NCBI RefSeq assembly: GCF_032062135.1
Contig: NC_092868.1
Location: forward strand, 44,272,196-44,336,195
From: Pyxicephalus adspersus
Taxonomy: Eukaryota; Chordata; Amphibia; Anura; Pyxicephalidae
Reading direction: 5' to 3'
DNA length: 64,000 nucleotides
Shown: positions 11,700 to 24,541 of the stretch, in pieces
Layout of the letters: every line of letters begins with the position of its first letter
How positions within the stretch are numbered: position 1 is the stretch's first letter
The notes under the pieces: generated by a model
The model's input: the letters and a program-made list of their open reading frames with translations, nothing else
What the model was told of the DNA's origin: nothing
Databases searched by the model: none
Program-made: the position numbers and the translations under genes

Positions 11700-13080
11700 A
11701 AAGAAATGTATCTACTGATGTCTGTGTACTACTGTTAATCTGTCTATCCCTATATAGCTATCTCATGATAATCTAGCTCTTTGAATCTCTCTGCTTCTCT
11801 AAATATCTATCTCTGTATCCACCCATCTATCAATTTACTGTACATTTTTTCAATTCATAACATTATCTCTATTTCGACTTGTTCATATTTTTCTGCATCT
11901 ATCTTTCATTTCCATTCTAATGCTCTTTAAATCCTCACAGTTTACAGATCTCTATCATAGCACTTCTCATCAAAGCTTGTTCTTTTTCTCAAAAATCAGA
12001 CGTGTAAAGTAATCTTCCGACATCATTCTCTGATCAATTTCAGGTGGATTGATGAATGACTGAATAGGAATGACCTCTGTGCACTCCTATGAAGGGGAAC
12101 ACAAAGGGGTGCCTCTTGTTTGTCTTCCTTCCCCAGCCCTCACCATGTGTACAGCACTCATTAGTTCATCTGTTACTGGAAATGATCATGAAAAATTGTT
12201 TCCAGCAAAAAAACATCTGATGTCTATCAGACATCTGTATGGGGCTTATGTTTTTAGGTTGTCTGGTAGTAATGTAAATGATTTTATTTGCACTGTAAAA
12301 TTAATATGAAAAAAAAACACGTTTGCTGCTTGTATTCACTTGTGTATGGGCTTTCTTTAATAAGTTTTCATCTCCTATTTTAGTGGCCACACACAAGCCA
12401 AGATTCCTAGATCTTCATTACAATTTTACTATATACAGAAAGCAAACATCTGGACCAGGGGATCAGTGGTGGTGGTTCATTGACAGGAGTAGGCTTGTAA
12501 ACCAATATGCAAGAAGGACATGGCAAAGAACAGATCACATTATTAAAGTATCCCAATAACGATCCTTTATTACCATGACTTACAAATAAGAAACTCAAAG
12601 TCAAGCGACAAAACTTTAACTACAAAAGCACATAAAGCCTTGTTGCACAACACCAATAATCTGATTATATTTGTATCCCCTGTGTTCATTGCTGTGCTTC
12701 ATGAACCATGATGCCTAGAAGGCATTACATAGGATTCAAAGAAGCACAAATTTGGATCAGCTTGTGATAACATGGTTATGAAACAAGTCGATATAGTCAA
12801 GGATGACAGCTTAAATCCAATGAATGCATCAAGCGTTCCATTGTTGTTCCCAGCCCATCAGGTGATGCTCGGTTTCCTTCACAGCTGTTTCTTGATGTGT
12901 ATTTTCCAAAAACGTTAAACCTGTGTATGTTCGGTGAGTATATTTTTCAAGTTATTGCAACATTTCTCTGAAAATAATTTTGACGTGACTCATATTTTCA
13001 ATAGCTTGCTATTTTATACAAAAGTTTGTTTTTGACCTTTTTAGTGTGCAGCCAGGATTTTTTCTGGAAATGCATTGAAC
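11700..13080. other. No gene recognised
   Basis: Begins with a degenerate TCTATC-rich stretch to about 11830, then unique sequence; ORFs at 12070 and 12323 show no domain. Confidence 0.55.
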
Positions 13081-13083
13081 ACA

Positions 13084-13555
13084 CCAAATAAAGCTGAACT
13101 TCCCTACCACTTACCTTTATAGGTGTAAAGTCCTCGATACCTCCGCAAAACAAGTCCAATAGGTCCCGCACCGCCCTGTCTTTCTTCTTCTTTCCGATGT
13201 GGACAGGACATTGGGCGCTGCCATCTTCTTTCGGAATTCTCTTCTTACGTCAATCGATCTTGCTTTGCACAGGTGTGAAATCGGGTGATTCCCCTTAATG
13301 AAAGTGTAATAAAAATGTGCCAATCTCACTACAGATACCTGAAATCAGCATTTTTTATTACATTTTAGGAAAGCCCTTTCTGCGCATATCTAGAGCAACT
13401 TGCAGCCTCCTAGAATACAATATGTATGTATTCCAGGTGGCTGCAGGTTTGCCATTCAGTCTTTACTGCCAGGCCCTCCTCCCAAAAAATTGTTTATAAA
13501 AAAGTAATAAAAAAAAACAACAATAATATTAAAAGGTTACCTAAGGGTTTGCATG
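13084..13555. repeat. Dispersed ~500-bp repeat, copy 2
   Basis: Same orientation and block order as 3768-4297, more decayed. The palindromic pair has lost its CpG. Confidence 0.65.
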
Positions 13556-14462
13556 CCCACAGAACCCCACAGTATAAGCAAACAAAACCCTATTAACACA
13601 GGCCACTAAAGAAATTCAAGCCTGGACAACTCTACCCCTAAGTTTCGCACTATAAATGATATGTCAGGTATTTTCCATTAAATACAACTAACAATATCAC
13701 ATGTTTTGGAGAAACATAATTTACAACAGTCACAGTTGTAGCAGGTAAAGATTCATGCTATTCCTGACAAATAAAACAAATGCATATAAACAATAAGACC
13801 ACCTTTCAATGACCAGCCTTACCATGAATACTGAAGTCTAGTGTTATGTGAATTGATAGCTACTCATTACAAGATTTATTAGGAGATAAGTGCAATGTAG
13901 TCTGGAGTTCAATAATTGTCACATACTTTCCTGACAATAACCCCTTCTCTGTGCAATAAATCATACATATTAGGCATCATCAAAGTGCGTAGGGAAGAAA
14001 TCCCCTGGGAAAAGGAGCATATTAAGATAAAATGAGGGGTGGTCAGCAGGTTCATTGCTGAATGCAATGTGCAGTCCAGGATATTAGAAATATTATGTTT
14101 ACTACAACTTTCTTTTCTCTATAGGAAATGGTGTGTACCCTAGAAAAAGTTACTTGTATCGTATATTGCAGTGAAACTGATTTCTAGTTAATGAAGTACA
14201 ATGCTTTATCTACATCAAAAAACAGAAATGTATTTTTACTACACATAATGTAGGCAAAAAACAGTTATAGGGGAATTGCTGTCTTCAGGAACAAATAAAT
14301 GGCTTGCTTTAATTGAAAAGTATTATGTGATTGGTTGCTTAGAGTAACATGCTCCCATTTAGCAGTCTGGTGAATGCTAGTTAAATCAGAACTGAACACA
14401 TTAGTGAGTAGTGAGCTTCTGCCGTATCAGCAAGTATGAAAAATATATTTGCATATTATAGC

Positions 14463-14640
14463 ACAGACTTACCTCTTTGCATGTGTTCTGCAGCGATGAC
14501 AAGTCCAGGATCCTGCCAGTCACCGTCGGTCCATGTTGTCCTCTTCGGCCCTTGCATGGCCACTAATGATACAACTACTGTGTGTGTGCCCAAGTGACAC
14601 TGCCCCCAACTGCAAGCTCTACATTACATTGCCCATATAG
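14463..14640. repeat. Probable fragment of a similar dispersed repeat
   Basis: ACTTACCTCTTTGCATG followed by CpG-bearing, GC-richer sequence is like the 3768/13084 repeat in style, but I could not align it throughout. Confidence 0.3.
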
Positions 14641-14644
14641 AGGG

Positions 14645-16190
14645 TCCAAGTAGGGTTCAAACAAAACCTTCACCCCCTCTGTTTATCTTATAACCCTTCT
14701 CAATAGGACCAAAATCGTCTAGGAGGGACATTGTTTGGGTGGCACCCGTCTAGGAGAGGATTTTCCCCAAAGTATGGAGATTTCTACTCATTTTCCTGCT
14801 CTACTTTAAGGACAGCAAGGGAAGAAAAATCTGCCTAGTAAAAGTTTCTTGGTTTCTAAGCATTACCTATTCTACTCAAAAACTAAAATAAGCATTTAGA
14901 CTATGGACATACTGAACTCTAGGCAGATATAATAGACACAATATATTCTATCATATTAAGCCCAAACCTAATATTATTTTAGCAAATGGTTTGACACCCA
15001 AAGCATGAATCCTGCAACCCAACAGAGGCTGTAATTGCCAAGAATATACACTGAGATGTCCATGTATACAGTGTAAATATTTTGATAGAGGAGGTAATCC
15101 TCTATCATTCTGCTTTAATACATAGGTGAATGTATGTTTTAAAATTAAAGCAATATTAGAATGCAAACTGATCTGGTATTAACCTCTTCCAAAGAATTGG
15201 ATTGTGAAAGAATGGAGGAGCAGAATTAACCTACATGTTAATTTGCGAACAAGGAACATGCTAATTGGAGGAGAGGGCAAAAGTAACATCATTACAGTAA
15301 GCGTATTACTTACTGTGCTGCATCTTTTTTAACTGTCCTGTTCTGTGTCAAGGTCCAGAAAGTTTTAGGATTAAAGGAGCAGGTTGAACAGCAGCTAAAT
15401 ATCAAACATCTTGGGATGCAAAAAAAGAAGTAGTGGGTGCAGAGCTCTGGGTTATAATTTTTTTAATGGAATAATTATGTTATCTTCTTTATATGCATAC
15501 ATATATACAATATCTGAAAGCATCAGTAGAACATGACTTGGTACCTTAATGTATCATTTATGCAGCAGAGACATTGGTTACCCTTTATGAAATGGTGTTC
15601 ATGAGCTAGGTGAGCAAAGCCCTATTACCCTGTATAGCCCTAAAGCTAATACAAATGCTGTGTATATTTGTATTCTGAACCTTTCCAAAAATGTATTGGA
15701 AAATTTAATGCCGTATGGACTACATTCCTTAAATACTGATAATATTGTGCTTCCCTATTCCTTTGGCTAATAGAGAGGAAATATCCATGCTAGTGAAATG
15801 TGTCTTTTTTGCTGTTATTCAAAGAAACAGAAGTAGTGAATTCTGCTTTGTTCTCATTCAGTCAATTATCTGTTTTTTGACACCTGCCAACTGCTGTGGT
15901 GATGTGTCTGCTGTTTATTATCTGAATAATCCTTTGTAGGTAACAGGACAAAAAAACAACCATGTTGTTTCACACAGACCTCCTTCAAAGCACAATTCTT
16001 TTTTTTCTCCTCTTGAAGACACATGCTTTCTGATACGTGGTCGGGGGAAGGAGGTATTTATAAATAATTGTGAGAGATGTACTCACCCGAACAAAAGCTT
16101 ATATTTTATTCAGGAGAATGTTGCTTTCCACGAATATGTTCATTCCAGTTTGAAAGATGATAAGACATGTAGCCTATTTACTGATATTGC
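14645..16190. other. No gene recognised in the C-D intron
   Basis: Unique AT-rich sequence within the intron between exons C and D. A minus-strand donor-like GTAAGT near 15305 has an open frame upstream but the phase does not fit either neighbour. Confidence 0.5.
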
Positions 16191-16194
16191 TTAC

Positions 16195-16340
16195 CTTGTC
16201 AGCATCTTCGAGAAGATGGAGGAATCGTGATGGCGTTGGTCCAAACACAACATCTTCAAAAACAGCTTGGCCCATTTCAACTCTTTTATTTGGAGGAGGT
16301 AAAGAGATGTCTTCTTCGTTTATCAAAATCTTGGGATGTT
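16195..16340 (-). CDS. Internal coding exon C of the same minus-strand gene
   Basis: The 146-bp exon is bounded by a pyrimidine-rich acceptor ending TTTCCAAAG and the donor AAG|GTAAGC. The frame is 2 bases followed by 48 complete codons, ending in phase 0. The peptide reads HPKILINEEDISLPPPNKR, then a mixed hydrophobic part containing VFEDVVFGPTPSRFLHLLED, and ends in ADK. It looks more like a folded segment than exon B. The AA at its start joins exon B's final G to give Glu. The intron between B and C is about 33.7 kb and carries many transposons. Additional exons inside that intron cannot be excluded, but none fitting the phase was convincing. Confidence 0.72.
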
Positions 16341-16344
16341 CTTT

Positions 16345-17805
16345 GGAAAAACATGGAAACATTAGGTTGTGTTATTCACAGGAACAAGAAAACATCAGGC
16401 CATAACAGGGGTTTTATTATTGATTAAAAGTGACCCTGAAACCTAACTAAATGGCATTCAGTTTACTAAAGCAGTGTACTTCATTGTTTTTTTTTTGTTT
16501 TTTGCTACAGCCTTTGTTGAATGACTCCCAGAGGAATTTTGGAAACCTGAATCACTAAAAATAAAACTGAAATTTGGATTTGCCCATTCAGCTCTATATA
16601 TTTGGTTTGACTGTATTGCTATCTTAATTCAGGAATTCTACCGTGCAACTGATTTTGAGCGGATGACAAAAAGGACATTTTCATGAGTGTTACTGTGCAA
16701 ATGTAGTCATGACATTGAATGGAAATGTATTTGCACTGCATAAGCCCTGAAACATTTTAAGTTGTGAGATGCCAAAGTTAGTGGCCATTTGGCAGCATCT
16801 TCCTCTAATTTACCTAGGGAAGAGGTTAAAGGTGCTGGATATGGCTGTGGTTAATGGTAGAACCTAAATTTTACAGCTTATTATTTTTTAGGATCTAGGT
16901 CTGGAGTGTATTAAATGGAATGGGTGGACCAAACACTCCATCCCATTCCCAGGCTAGGCTTTGGAGACAGCTCTGCAGCACCTGCCGAATTTCAATAAAA
17001 GAGAATTGATGTTCAGATTGGTGGATGGAGTTGGAGTCTGGAGCCAGGTGTGGCTCAAGGGGACCTAGAAGACGCTTCAGTGGATCTAAGTGCTTAGATG
17101 AGAAAACCAGACAGTGGAGTTTGTAGCACAGACTCTGGGTCCATAGCCTAAAGCTCTCCTGAGGAACAAACTCTGAGTTTGAGACAGTTATCATGGACTA
17201 TTGCCAGGTTGGGACTTTGTTTTGCTGCCTATGTTTTGTTATCAATTCTGTTAAAAAAAAAGCAAAGTTTTCCTTTATTGTACACTAAAGGATGTTTTGT
17301 GTTCAATTTTTTGGACTGTACTGTGTGATGCAGTGATCCTTGTTCCCCCAAATATCACAACCCATATAAAAAGAAAAACTAAAGTTTAGGACTTCCAAAT
17401 AACTATATTCCAGATGTCATTTTTCAAACACAAGCTACAAACAAGAGCCAAAACCTGAACTGTTTCTTTGGCCAAAATCTCAACTTCTTTTTACTTTATT
17501 GGTACACTAGATCTGCATAACCTTTTGCATCCATATGCTGCCTCTAGCCCTTTCTGCCAATACAAACAGATATTAAAACTGGCAGCTGATGTTAAAGATC
17601 ATACCATTCCATTCTCTCCTTTTTAGTATGTGAGAAATACAGCAGCGCAGCGTGAATAACACTTGATAATGTTATCGCTACAATAACAATTCCTTAGGGC
17701 AGTTAACAGATTTACTGCATGTGGGTATAGAGGTATGTGAAAAATGTAAAAACTTGTAATCATTTGATAAAAAGATTAATTGTTCCATGGTTGGTATACA
17801 AAAAT
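16345..17805. other. No gene recognised, start of the B-C intron
   Basis: Unique sequence; ORF at 16895-17194 (minus) has no recognisable domain. Confidence 0.55.
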
Positions 17806-17808
17806 ATG

Positions 17809-18130
17809 TTAAAGCTGAACTCCAGGCAAGCTTTTAAATACATATTTCTAATCCACACAGTTCATACATTTGATCTGCCAAATTATTTGTATTATTGTTC
17901 AACCAGTGTGAGATTAGGACATTCTGCAACATACAACAGCCATGTCCTGGACCTGCTTGGGGACTACAATGCTTGCAATGACACAGCATAGTCCAGTGCT
18001 AGCCCAACAACCAGTTACTGGACCATACAGGAGCCACTTAATAATAAGGAGGTCATCCCTAAGCTCTCAATAATATGTTCTGTCGGTAAAACATACCTGA
18101 CTAGCCCTTTGTACTGCCTTTTTCCTTCCT
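17809..18130. repeat. TTAAAGCTGAACTCC-type repeat
   Basis: Starts TTAAAGCTGAACTCCAGGCA, a head that recurs in variant form at 46620, 56885 and (inverted) 19645. This suggests a TTAA-targeting short element. The right border near 18130 is a guess. Confidence 0.4.
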
Positions 18131-18484
18131 CATTGTTAATGTGCACCAAATTACAAAGGCAACATGAAGACAGATTGAGATGTAAAAATATATGTCACTG
18201 CAAACTTAACATTGACAAATATCTTTAGCAAAAGGAAATTATGAAAAAAAGTTTGGTGATCACCCATTACTCGATCACCTTCAAGAAATACTGAGTGTTC
18301 ATAACCAGGGAACACTTGGTTGTCATTTTATAGGCTTACATAAAAAAACATTCAGCAAACAAAGATTCTGGCAATCCCAGGGTTTGACAGCACATCCCAA
18401 TGCACACATTTACTGGGCAGCTATTGTATGTTCCTCAACTGTGTTTAAAACCTTACTTATACAGTACATACGGTACTTACATAC

Positions 18485-18660
18485 TACGAGCTGCGGTTGA
18501 AGGCAGCTGCATTCAAACCAATGCGAGCTGCTGGCAGCCAAAAGCAACATGTTTCATTTAGCAACCGCAACTGCAGTGCACTACAACAGCAGCGCATGTG
18601 CCTGCACAAATGTCTCCCATTTAGGAGCTGTGGTCAGCTGCAGATCAGAAGTTTGTCTAA
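18485..18660. repeat. Partial copy of the same MITE, directly upstream
   Basis: GCTGCATTCAAACCAATG, CAACATGTTTCATTTAGCAA and CTGCACAAATG follow the core of 18940-19110 in the same order and orientation. Outer ends are absent on the left. Confidence 0.6.
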
Positions 18661-18770
18661 GTGTGCATTTTGCAGAAATAATAGATGAGCAAACACATTT
18701 TTGACCAATGAAGGAACAGCAGCACACCTCTGAGGAGATCAGTAATACTTGTTTAGAGTCTAAGGCCCCT

Positions 18771-19490
18771 TTTAGACTTGCGGTTACAAACCACTGTTAT
18801 TAGCCACTCGCACATCACCCACAGTTCAACCTCAACCTGCATGGCACTTCAGTGCGGCTGAGGGCAGGTGAGGTTATGGTTTGCTGCAGTCCAATGTTTT
18901 TAGGATGTTGATGGATCTTTCTCAGTCCTCTAGCAGCAATAGCTTTCAACCACTTTCCAACCGCTGTGAGCTGCAGGTGGTTGCATTCAAGTCAATGGAA
19001 GCGGCTGGCCATTTAAGGGCAGCCAGAAGCACCATGTTGCATTTAGCAACCATTGCTGTAATGCACCACAACTGCCTGCACAAAGTGGTTCCCAGCTGCT
19101 CCCATTCAGTTAAATGAGGATTGCTAGGATAATGACTGAGGCTAAAGCTCATCTTTCACGATCCTTTCACGATCCTTTCCAACGACAAAGGACTACACGA
19201 TGCATGAACGGTGCTGTACATACAGCACCGTTCTGCTCTATGGAGAGGGGAGGGGGAGAGCGACGGAGCGGCACCCTGCTGCGCGCTCTCCCCCTTCCCT
19301 TTCATTAGGATCGGTCGTCGTTCATCGTCCGTGGATCCGCCAGGACGGTCGTTCAGACGATGGACGACGCCGACTGTACACACGCCAGATTTTCGCCCGA
19401 TATCTGGCTGATGCCGATTATCGGGCGATAAAAATCTGACGTGTGTACGCAGCTTAAGGCGGACGGCTGCGGTCCACTGCAGGTCTGAAA
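18771..19490. mobile_element. MITE with TTTTAGACTTGCGG-type ends, interrupted by a Harbinger-like MITE
   Basis: Left end GGCCCCTTTTAGACTTGCGG; right end the complement of CTAATTTCAGACCTGCAG. The Harbinger-like element at 19146-19454 interrupts it. The core GTTGCATTCAAGTCAATGG to CCAGCTGCTCCCATT is repeated at 18485-18660. Confidence 0.65.
19146..19454. mobile_element. Harbinger-like MITE, second copy in the opposite orientation
   Basis: Reverse-complement relative of 33278-33609. TAA flanks both ends (19143-19145 and 19455-19457). The right end GTGTGTACGCAGCT is intact. The left end keeps only AGCT before jumping to TTTCACGATCC, so most of that terminal repeat and one hairpin arm are deleted. 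A 13-bp perfect hairpin (GAACGGTGCTGTA and its complement) remains near 19205-19232. Confidence 0.8.
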
Positions 19491-20276
19491 TTAGCTTCTC
19501 ATGCTAACCTTACGTCTCCTAGTAGGTGTGAAGGAAGGAGGTTACAGGAAGCAAAACTTACAACAAAATCATATACTTACACTAGCTGCTTTAAAAATGC
19601 CTTTAATAAATATATAATTCTATACATTTTTTTTTCTAACAACCTGGAGTTCAGTTTAAAACAAATAAATTTGAAACAGATAAACAAAGGGGTAAAATTA
19701 AGAAGCCATATTCCCTAAGTGGGCTTGCTGCAGAATATGATCATGGGTCCTAAATATTCACAGCAGAAAAGAACCTTAAATTATAGTACCGTATTTCATT
19801 ACAATCAGAATCATCTCTCTCCATGAAAGGTCTTTATTTTCTAATTGCAATACATTTAAAGAGTGTTAAGCATTTTACAACTACAAGGACATTCTATTCC
19901 ACCATTAGCTTTAGCTGAGGTAGCACTATTAATGCTCTGAGCAATGACTAGGAACCAAATTGCTGGTGGCATAATTGTAATATTCTATTGCACTCCATTG
20001 TCCAAGGAGATGTTACCATTTCTTTCATGTTACAATAAAAAAGTTGGGAACATTAAAATGAACTTCATATTGTTACCAAAAATGTTTGCTTTTTAAAACC
20101 TTTAAACAGACAAGTTTGTTTTATACAAGTTTGTTTCAAATAATGCAGTTATTCACCACTATTGATATGTGCTGAAAGGCTGCAGAGATTTAAAATGCCA
20201 CAAAGCTGGTTGTATTGTTTGGGATCCCCTAATGGTTGGGAAAGACACGAGTCATGCTCTGGTACACACATTAGAT

Positions 20277-20356
20277 TGTGGCATGACTATGGACTTTATA
20301 TGCTGCGTAATATGTCAGCGCTATATAAATACTGTGTAGTAATAATAATAATAATC
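20277..20356 (+). repeat. 5'-truncated SINE tail
   Basis: Matches the 3' part of the SINE at 55101-55392 in the other orientation: GACTATGGACTTT, then GCGCTATATAAATACTGTG and (AAT)n. Confidence 0.75.
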
Positions 20357-21514
20357 ACTGCCCCCACCCCCTTTACTGGCCAAGGCTGTATGCCACGATT
20401 AGGCTACTAGTATATAAAAGGAACCTCATGCAGCTTTCTTTCTGTTTTTTTAATATTTGGTATGCCTAAACAAATGGTGTAGGGTTCACCTTAATTAGCT
20501 CTAGTGGCTTCAACTATAGTTTTAAAGTTTTTCCTATTAACTGTTTGTTATGGGTAAGTGGTATTAATGTACCCCTACACTCAGTGAGTAGATATCTGTA
20601 GCCCTGCCCTGTGGTGACAACTCTGATCCTACATTGATCTAGTGTGGTGAGTAAGCCTTGTTACCCTAGGACAGAAAATGTATTACTTGCAAGATCATCA
20701 GTTGAAAATAAAGGCAACCCACCACATCTAAAACTGTAAGCTACGCCATATAATATTTTGTTGTTTTGGGTTTTCTCGATAGACTTTAAGGATTGCTTGT
20801 TGCCTAATCCAGGTGAATTTTTGGCACTGAACACATCTCAGTTTTTCTTGCAGAATTCCAGGTGCTTTTTAGAGTTGAAGAGACAACGTGTATTGATTTC
20901 TTTACTCCCCAGAGAGATTTATTCCCTTTTAAACATCTGCATCCAACAGCAAGAAAATAAACCTGTCATTTTGCCTATTCAGTTTTCCCTAAAAAGAAAT
21001 CCTTCCCTCTATTACCAACCATTGCCACATTTCCTTTGCCTTCTGGAGCTCTTTAATTATTAGGTAATTACATTTAAAAATAATTTTAGGTAACTATCTA
21101 GTACAAGCGACATTCTTCACTCACCATACAGTGTAATGTATGGTAACTCACCATACAAGCCTAAAATGATCAGGCCCAAACCATGGTAAAGGTTGTTAAA
21201 GCCTTATTTCAGCTAATTTTATTTTTTATTTTTCAAAGACTTAGCATTTCTGATTTTTATTTTAGTCTATTACCCATTTAGGAGATTTACTTTGACTTAC
21301 AGAGACTTTCTGTCACCGTGACACCAGTATCATAAATGGGGGAATTGGTGATCACTGGGAGAAGAAATAGAAAGTAATACAATATTCCCAGAAGCTCTAT
21401 TCTTCCCCATTCTATTTTAGTATACTTACCCTGCTTTACCCTAATAATTTTTATTGATCCAGCAATACAGTGATACCTCGGCTAACGAAGATAATTAGTT
21501 CCGGAGTTATTATT

Positions 21515-22029
21515 ATTATTATTAATATTAATAACAGTTTTTTTATTGCGCCAACATATTATGCAGCGCTGTACATTAACCTCCCCAGCAGTAGATTTCT
21601 TTCCGGTTTTATATGTCTAAAAGCGCTACATTGTTTTTCATAAAAAATTATTTTACAGTATAATATAATAATATCAAAAATCATGTAAAAAGAATAAATG
21701 AAATAAAATGTATATATATATTTATATACATGCGCCGAAGTCACCGGGAACTCCTCCGATGACTCATTGTGTGCAGAAGACACCGGAGGAAGAAGAAAGA
21801 AGACCAGGATCGCGGCGATGGACGACGCAAGACGCCGGCTGGTCAGGTAAGCACTTATTTACTAGCCCTCCAATAGGTTTACCTACCCAGAGTGTAACTC
21901 GGGGTTACAGCTTTCAGCAACTTTTTTCTACCCCGAGTCACACTTGGGGTTACTGCTAAGGAGGTTAAATAGGGGTTGGAAATGACAGATAGATACAGAC
22001 AGTGACATAGGAGGATAGGACCTTGCCCC
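21515..22029 (-). repeat. LINE/SINE 3' end, split by the TTAA element
   Basis: Read on the minus strand, the outer parts join as a body (GGGGCAAGGTCCTATCC to CCCCTATTTAA). It is followed by TGTACAGCGCTGC, AATATGTTGGCGC and an AAT-repeat tail. The tail resembles that of the SINE at 55101-55392, suggesting a shared LINE-type 3' end. Confidence 0.6.
21580..21964. mobile_element. TTAA-flanked piggyBac-type MITE
   Basis: TTAA at 21576-21579 and 21965-21968 flanks terminal repeats CCTCCCCAGCAGTA and the complement of CCTCCTTAGCAGTA. Subterminal CCCGAGTCACACTTGGGG and an AT-rich middle fit a short nonautonomous element. It interrupts a LINE/SINE tail whose halves are at 21515-21579 and 21969-22029. 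Confidence 0.85.
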
Positions 22030-22234
22030 GTTCTGGAATCACACTTGTTAGCTGAAATTTCCGTTAGCAGAAACTATATGAAAATTCAGCTCAACGCGGC
22101 TGCAGTTTGTTATCACGCATCCACTAATGCATTCGTTAGCCAAGTTCATCTTCATTAGCCGAGGCAAAACACAGCGGAAAAAACCTTTGTTAGCTGAAAA
22201 ATTTGTTAGCAGAGTCACTCTTTATCACTGTTTC

Positions 22235-24210
22235 CAAATTACTTCCTATGACAGGTAAATCAAATACAAATCATTGTTTGAAAGGGGGGCATATTAGACA
22301 TCCTTTAGGCAGCAATTATTTCAAAGAATTGAGATATACATCAAACTATTTTTACAATTTTGAATTATGTATGACTAACTATACTGTGTGTTTTACACCA
22401 ATAAAAAACACTGACAAAGCACTGTTAATATACATTCATATTCATTTAACTTGAAGGAAAATTACAACATCCATAACTGTGTTATACCTATGAAGACAAT
22501 GTTACAAAAGTACCATGATTGGGCCATTATTTTTTAATGACTGAGTAATTTGGACTCTCTTGATATCTGTATAGAGATCTTTACAGGAGAAAATGAGATT
22601 ACTAGGTAATTTCTATATAAGCTATTATGTTGGTGATTGTATCCTTTCACTGTTAGTAAAGCTCCACTTCAATAATGTAACTGTATTAAAAAATGTAGAA
22701 TATTACTTTATGATGGTTCTTTTCCATTGATCACCAGGAGACTTCCCAGTCATAGGAACCTTACCATATAAGAAGTGGCACAAAAAATACATTGATGGAA
22801 AGAGTAGTCAGATTAGTATAGGGTGTTTTGGGATTTCTTGTTAGGATTTAAATCACAATGCACAAAGTCCTTTATTGGATAAGACCACAATTCTTCTAAA
22901 AAATCAATTAAAGCGTATCTAAACCTAAAAAGTATATTTATACAATTCCTTGGTGGGAACGGTGGTACATGAATTTTATTTTCCAGGCTCTGAATTTACA
23001 TTTAGAGTTACTAAGTGCAAGAGTCAGAAATGTCAATATACCCCAATCAAATACAGGGAGGTGAAGACCTACTGGAATGTATTTCAAGGTGACTTCTGGG
23101 AAGGACAAGCATCTCACAATATTTTACCCATTTCAGGGTGAAAGGCAATTAAACCCCAATAATTTTTTTGTGGGATACAGGCAGGATTGTGTTTATATTT
23201 CTTTTTTTAGGTTGTCAACATTTAATAGGAAGTTTTTTGGGGCTTTGCCAGGATGAACAGTTTTTGCTAGTACTTTTTGGCTTCTGCTCTTTTGTGCACA
23301 TCTTGGGTTCCTCTTTTAATCATAACAGATTTACTCTAAGGGAGATTTCTGTTGCAGCTAATGATTAGACAGCCAGGTACTAGGCACCTGCTGAGAGGCT
23401 ACTACAAGCTACATCAAAGCGACCTAAGAACCATATGTAACTCCTAAGCCACTGGCTCGAGATCCATGCTGTGTACAGTTAGCTTTACTGCATGTTTATT
23501 AAACTTAAAAAGCAAAGCCTTGCTTCCATATATTATTTCCCTTACTGATTACAAACTACCTTGGTCATGAAATGTTTACAAGTTTGGCTTGGTTCAAGGA
23601 TAGGTTTCCTCTTTTCTTCCCTTTGTGTTAACATTCTATTAAATTTCATTACTCTTGTGAATCAACAAAACAACAAGTAGCTCTTGATCTGGTAACATAG
23701 GCTGTGGGCAGTATGCGCACTTCTGTATAATTCAACAGACAGATAAGACCTTAACAAAAAAAACAACAAAAAAGTAAAGGCTTCAAAAACTTGTATGATA
23801 GACACAGTTTTAAAAAAATATCCGTAGAACACACAGCAAAGGTCATGCACCAATCAGGATGCTGGTGTGCAATACAATTCCTACAATAAGTAAGGAACTA
23901 GTCACTCATTACTCATATTTTACTCCATAAAAGTCTCCAAACCTTGCACTGACAAAGGGTCGGGAAGCCTACATTAATTGTACCTAATTCAGACAAATAG
24001 CTACATTTGCATAGAGAGCAGTTCCAAATGCACAGTTGGCCACTGGAACATAAATGAATGCTTTTATGATTTTGCTCACTGTCCTTAAAGCAGAACAACA
24101 GGTAGATATAAAACACACAAATTGATGCAGCTCTGTATTCCTTAATATATCATCAAATGTATTTTTAAAGCAAACAGCATAGGAAACAGAATTTATGCTG
24201 GTATCAGCCT
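22235..24210. other. No gene recognised
   Basis: AT-rich. Near 22908 a TTAAAGCGTATCTAAACC head looks like another short TTAA-type repeat; an acceptor-like TTTTATTTTCCAG at 22986 leads an open stretch without a strong donor. Confidence 0.5.
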
Positions 24211-24212
24211 CC

Positions 24213-24541
24213 TGGGGCTATTTCAGACCTGCAGTGAGCTGCAGATTTCTGCTGCGGGCTCAACCGCAGTTTCAACCTCTCCCAATCTCTTCAAATGAAT
24301 GGGAAAGGTTGGGAAATACCGGTACTTTTTGCACACGGCACATTGTGGTGCAGCACCCAAAAGCATCAAGACACTTGGCCACATGGTTGTTATTTGAACA
24401 TCTGCAACACCGACACAGTTGCATGTAAATCCAGTTACCTGCAGTGCCATATGCCACTCCTAGGTGCACAGCAAAGGTTTACTGTGTGCCCCTGAGCCAC
24501 CAACCATGCAGTTTTACACCACAGGTGTGAAATGGTCCCTG
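24213..24541. mobile_element. MITE, same end type as 18771
   Basis: Ends GGGGCTATTTCAGACCTGCA and the complement of AGGGACCATTTCACACCTGT are imperfect inverted repeats. The GC-richer body explains the overlapping ORFs on both strands. Confidence 0.65.

Larger units (their letters stand above)
21468..22230. mobile_element. Tigger/pogo-like MITE hosting two nested insertions
   Basis: The left end CAGTGATACCTCGGCTAACG follows a TA. The right part carries repeated GTTAGC words, ATTAGCCGAGG, and ends near TATCACTG at 22230. Such CAG-starting ends with TA targets recall Tigger/pogo elements. The exact right border is unclear. Confidence 0.5.

Noticed and set aside
15306..15420. Minus-strand open stretch before GTAAGT
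   Set aside because: Neither acceptor gives a phase compatible with exons C and D.
22986..23140. Plus-strand exon candidate after TTTTATTTTCCAG
   Set aside because: Donors are weak and the segment lies next to a TTAA-type repeat head.
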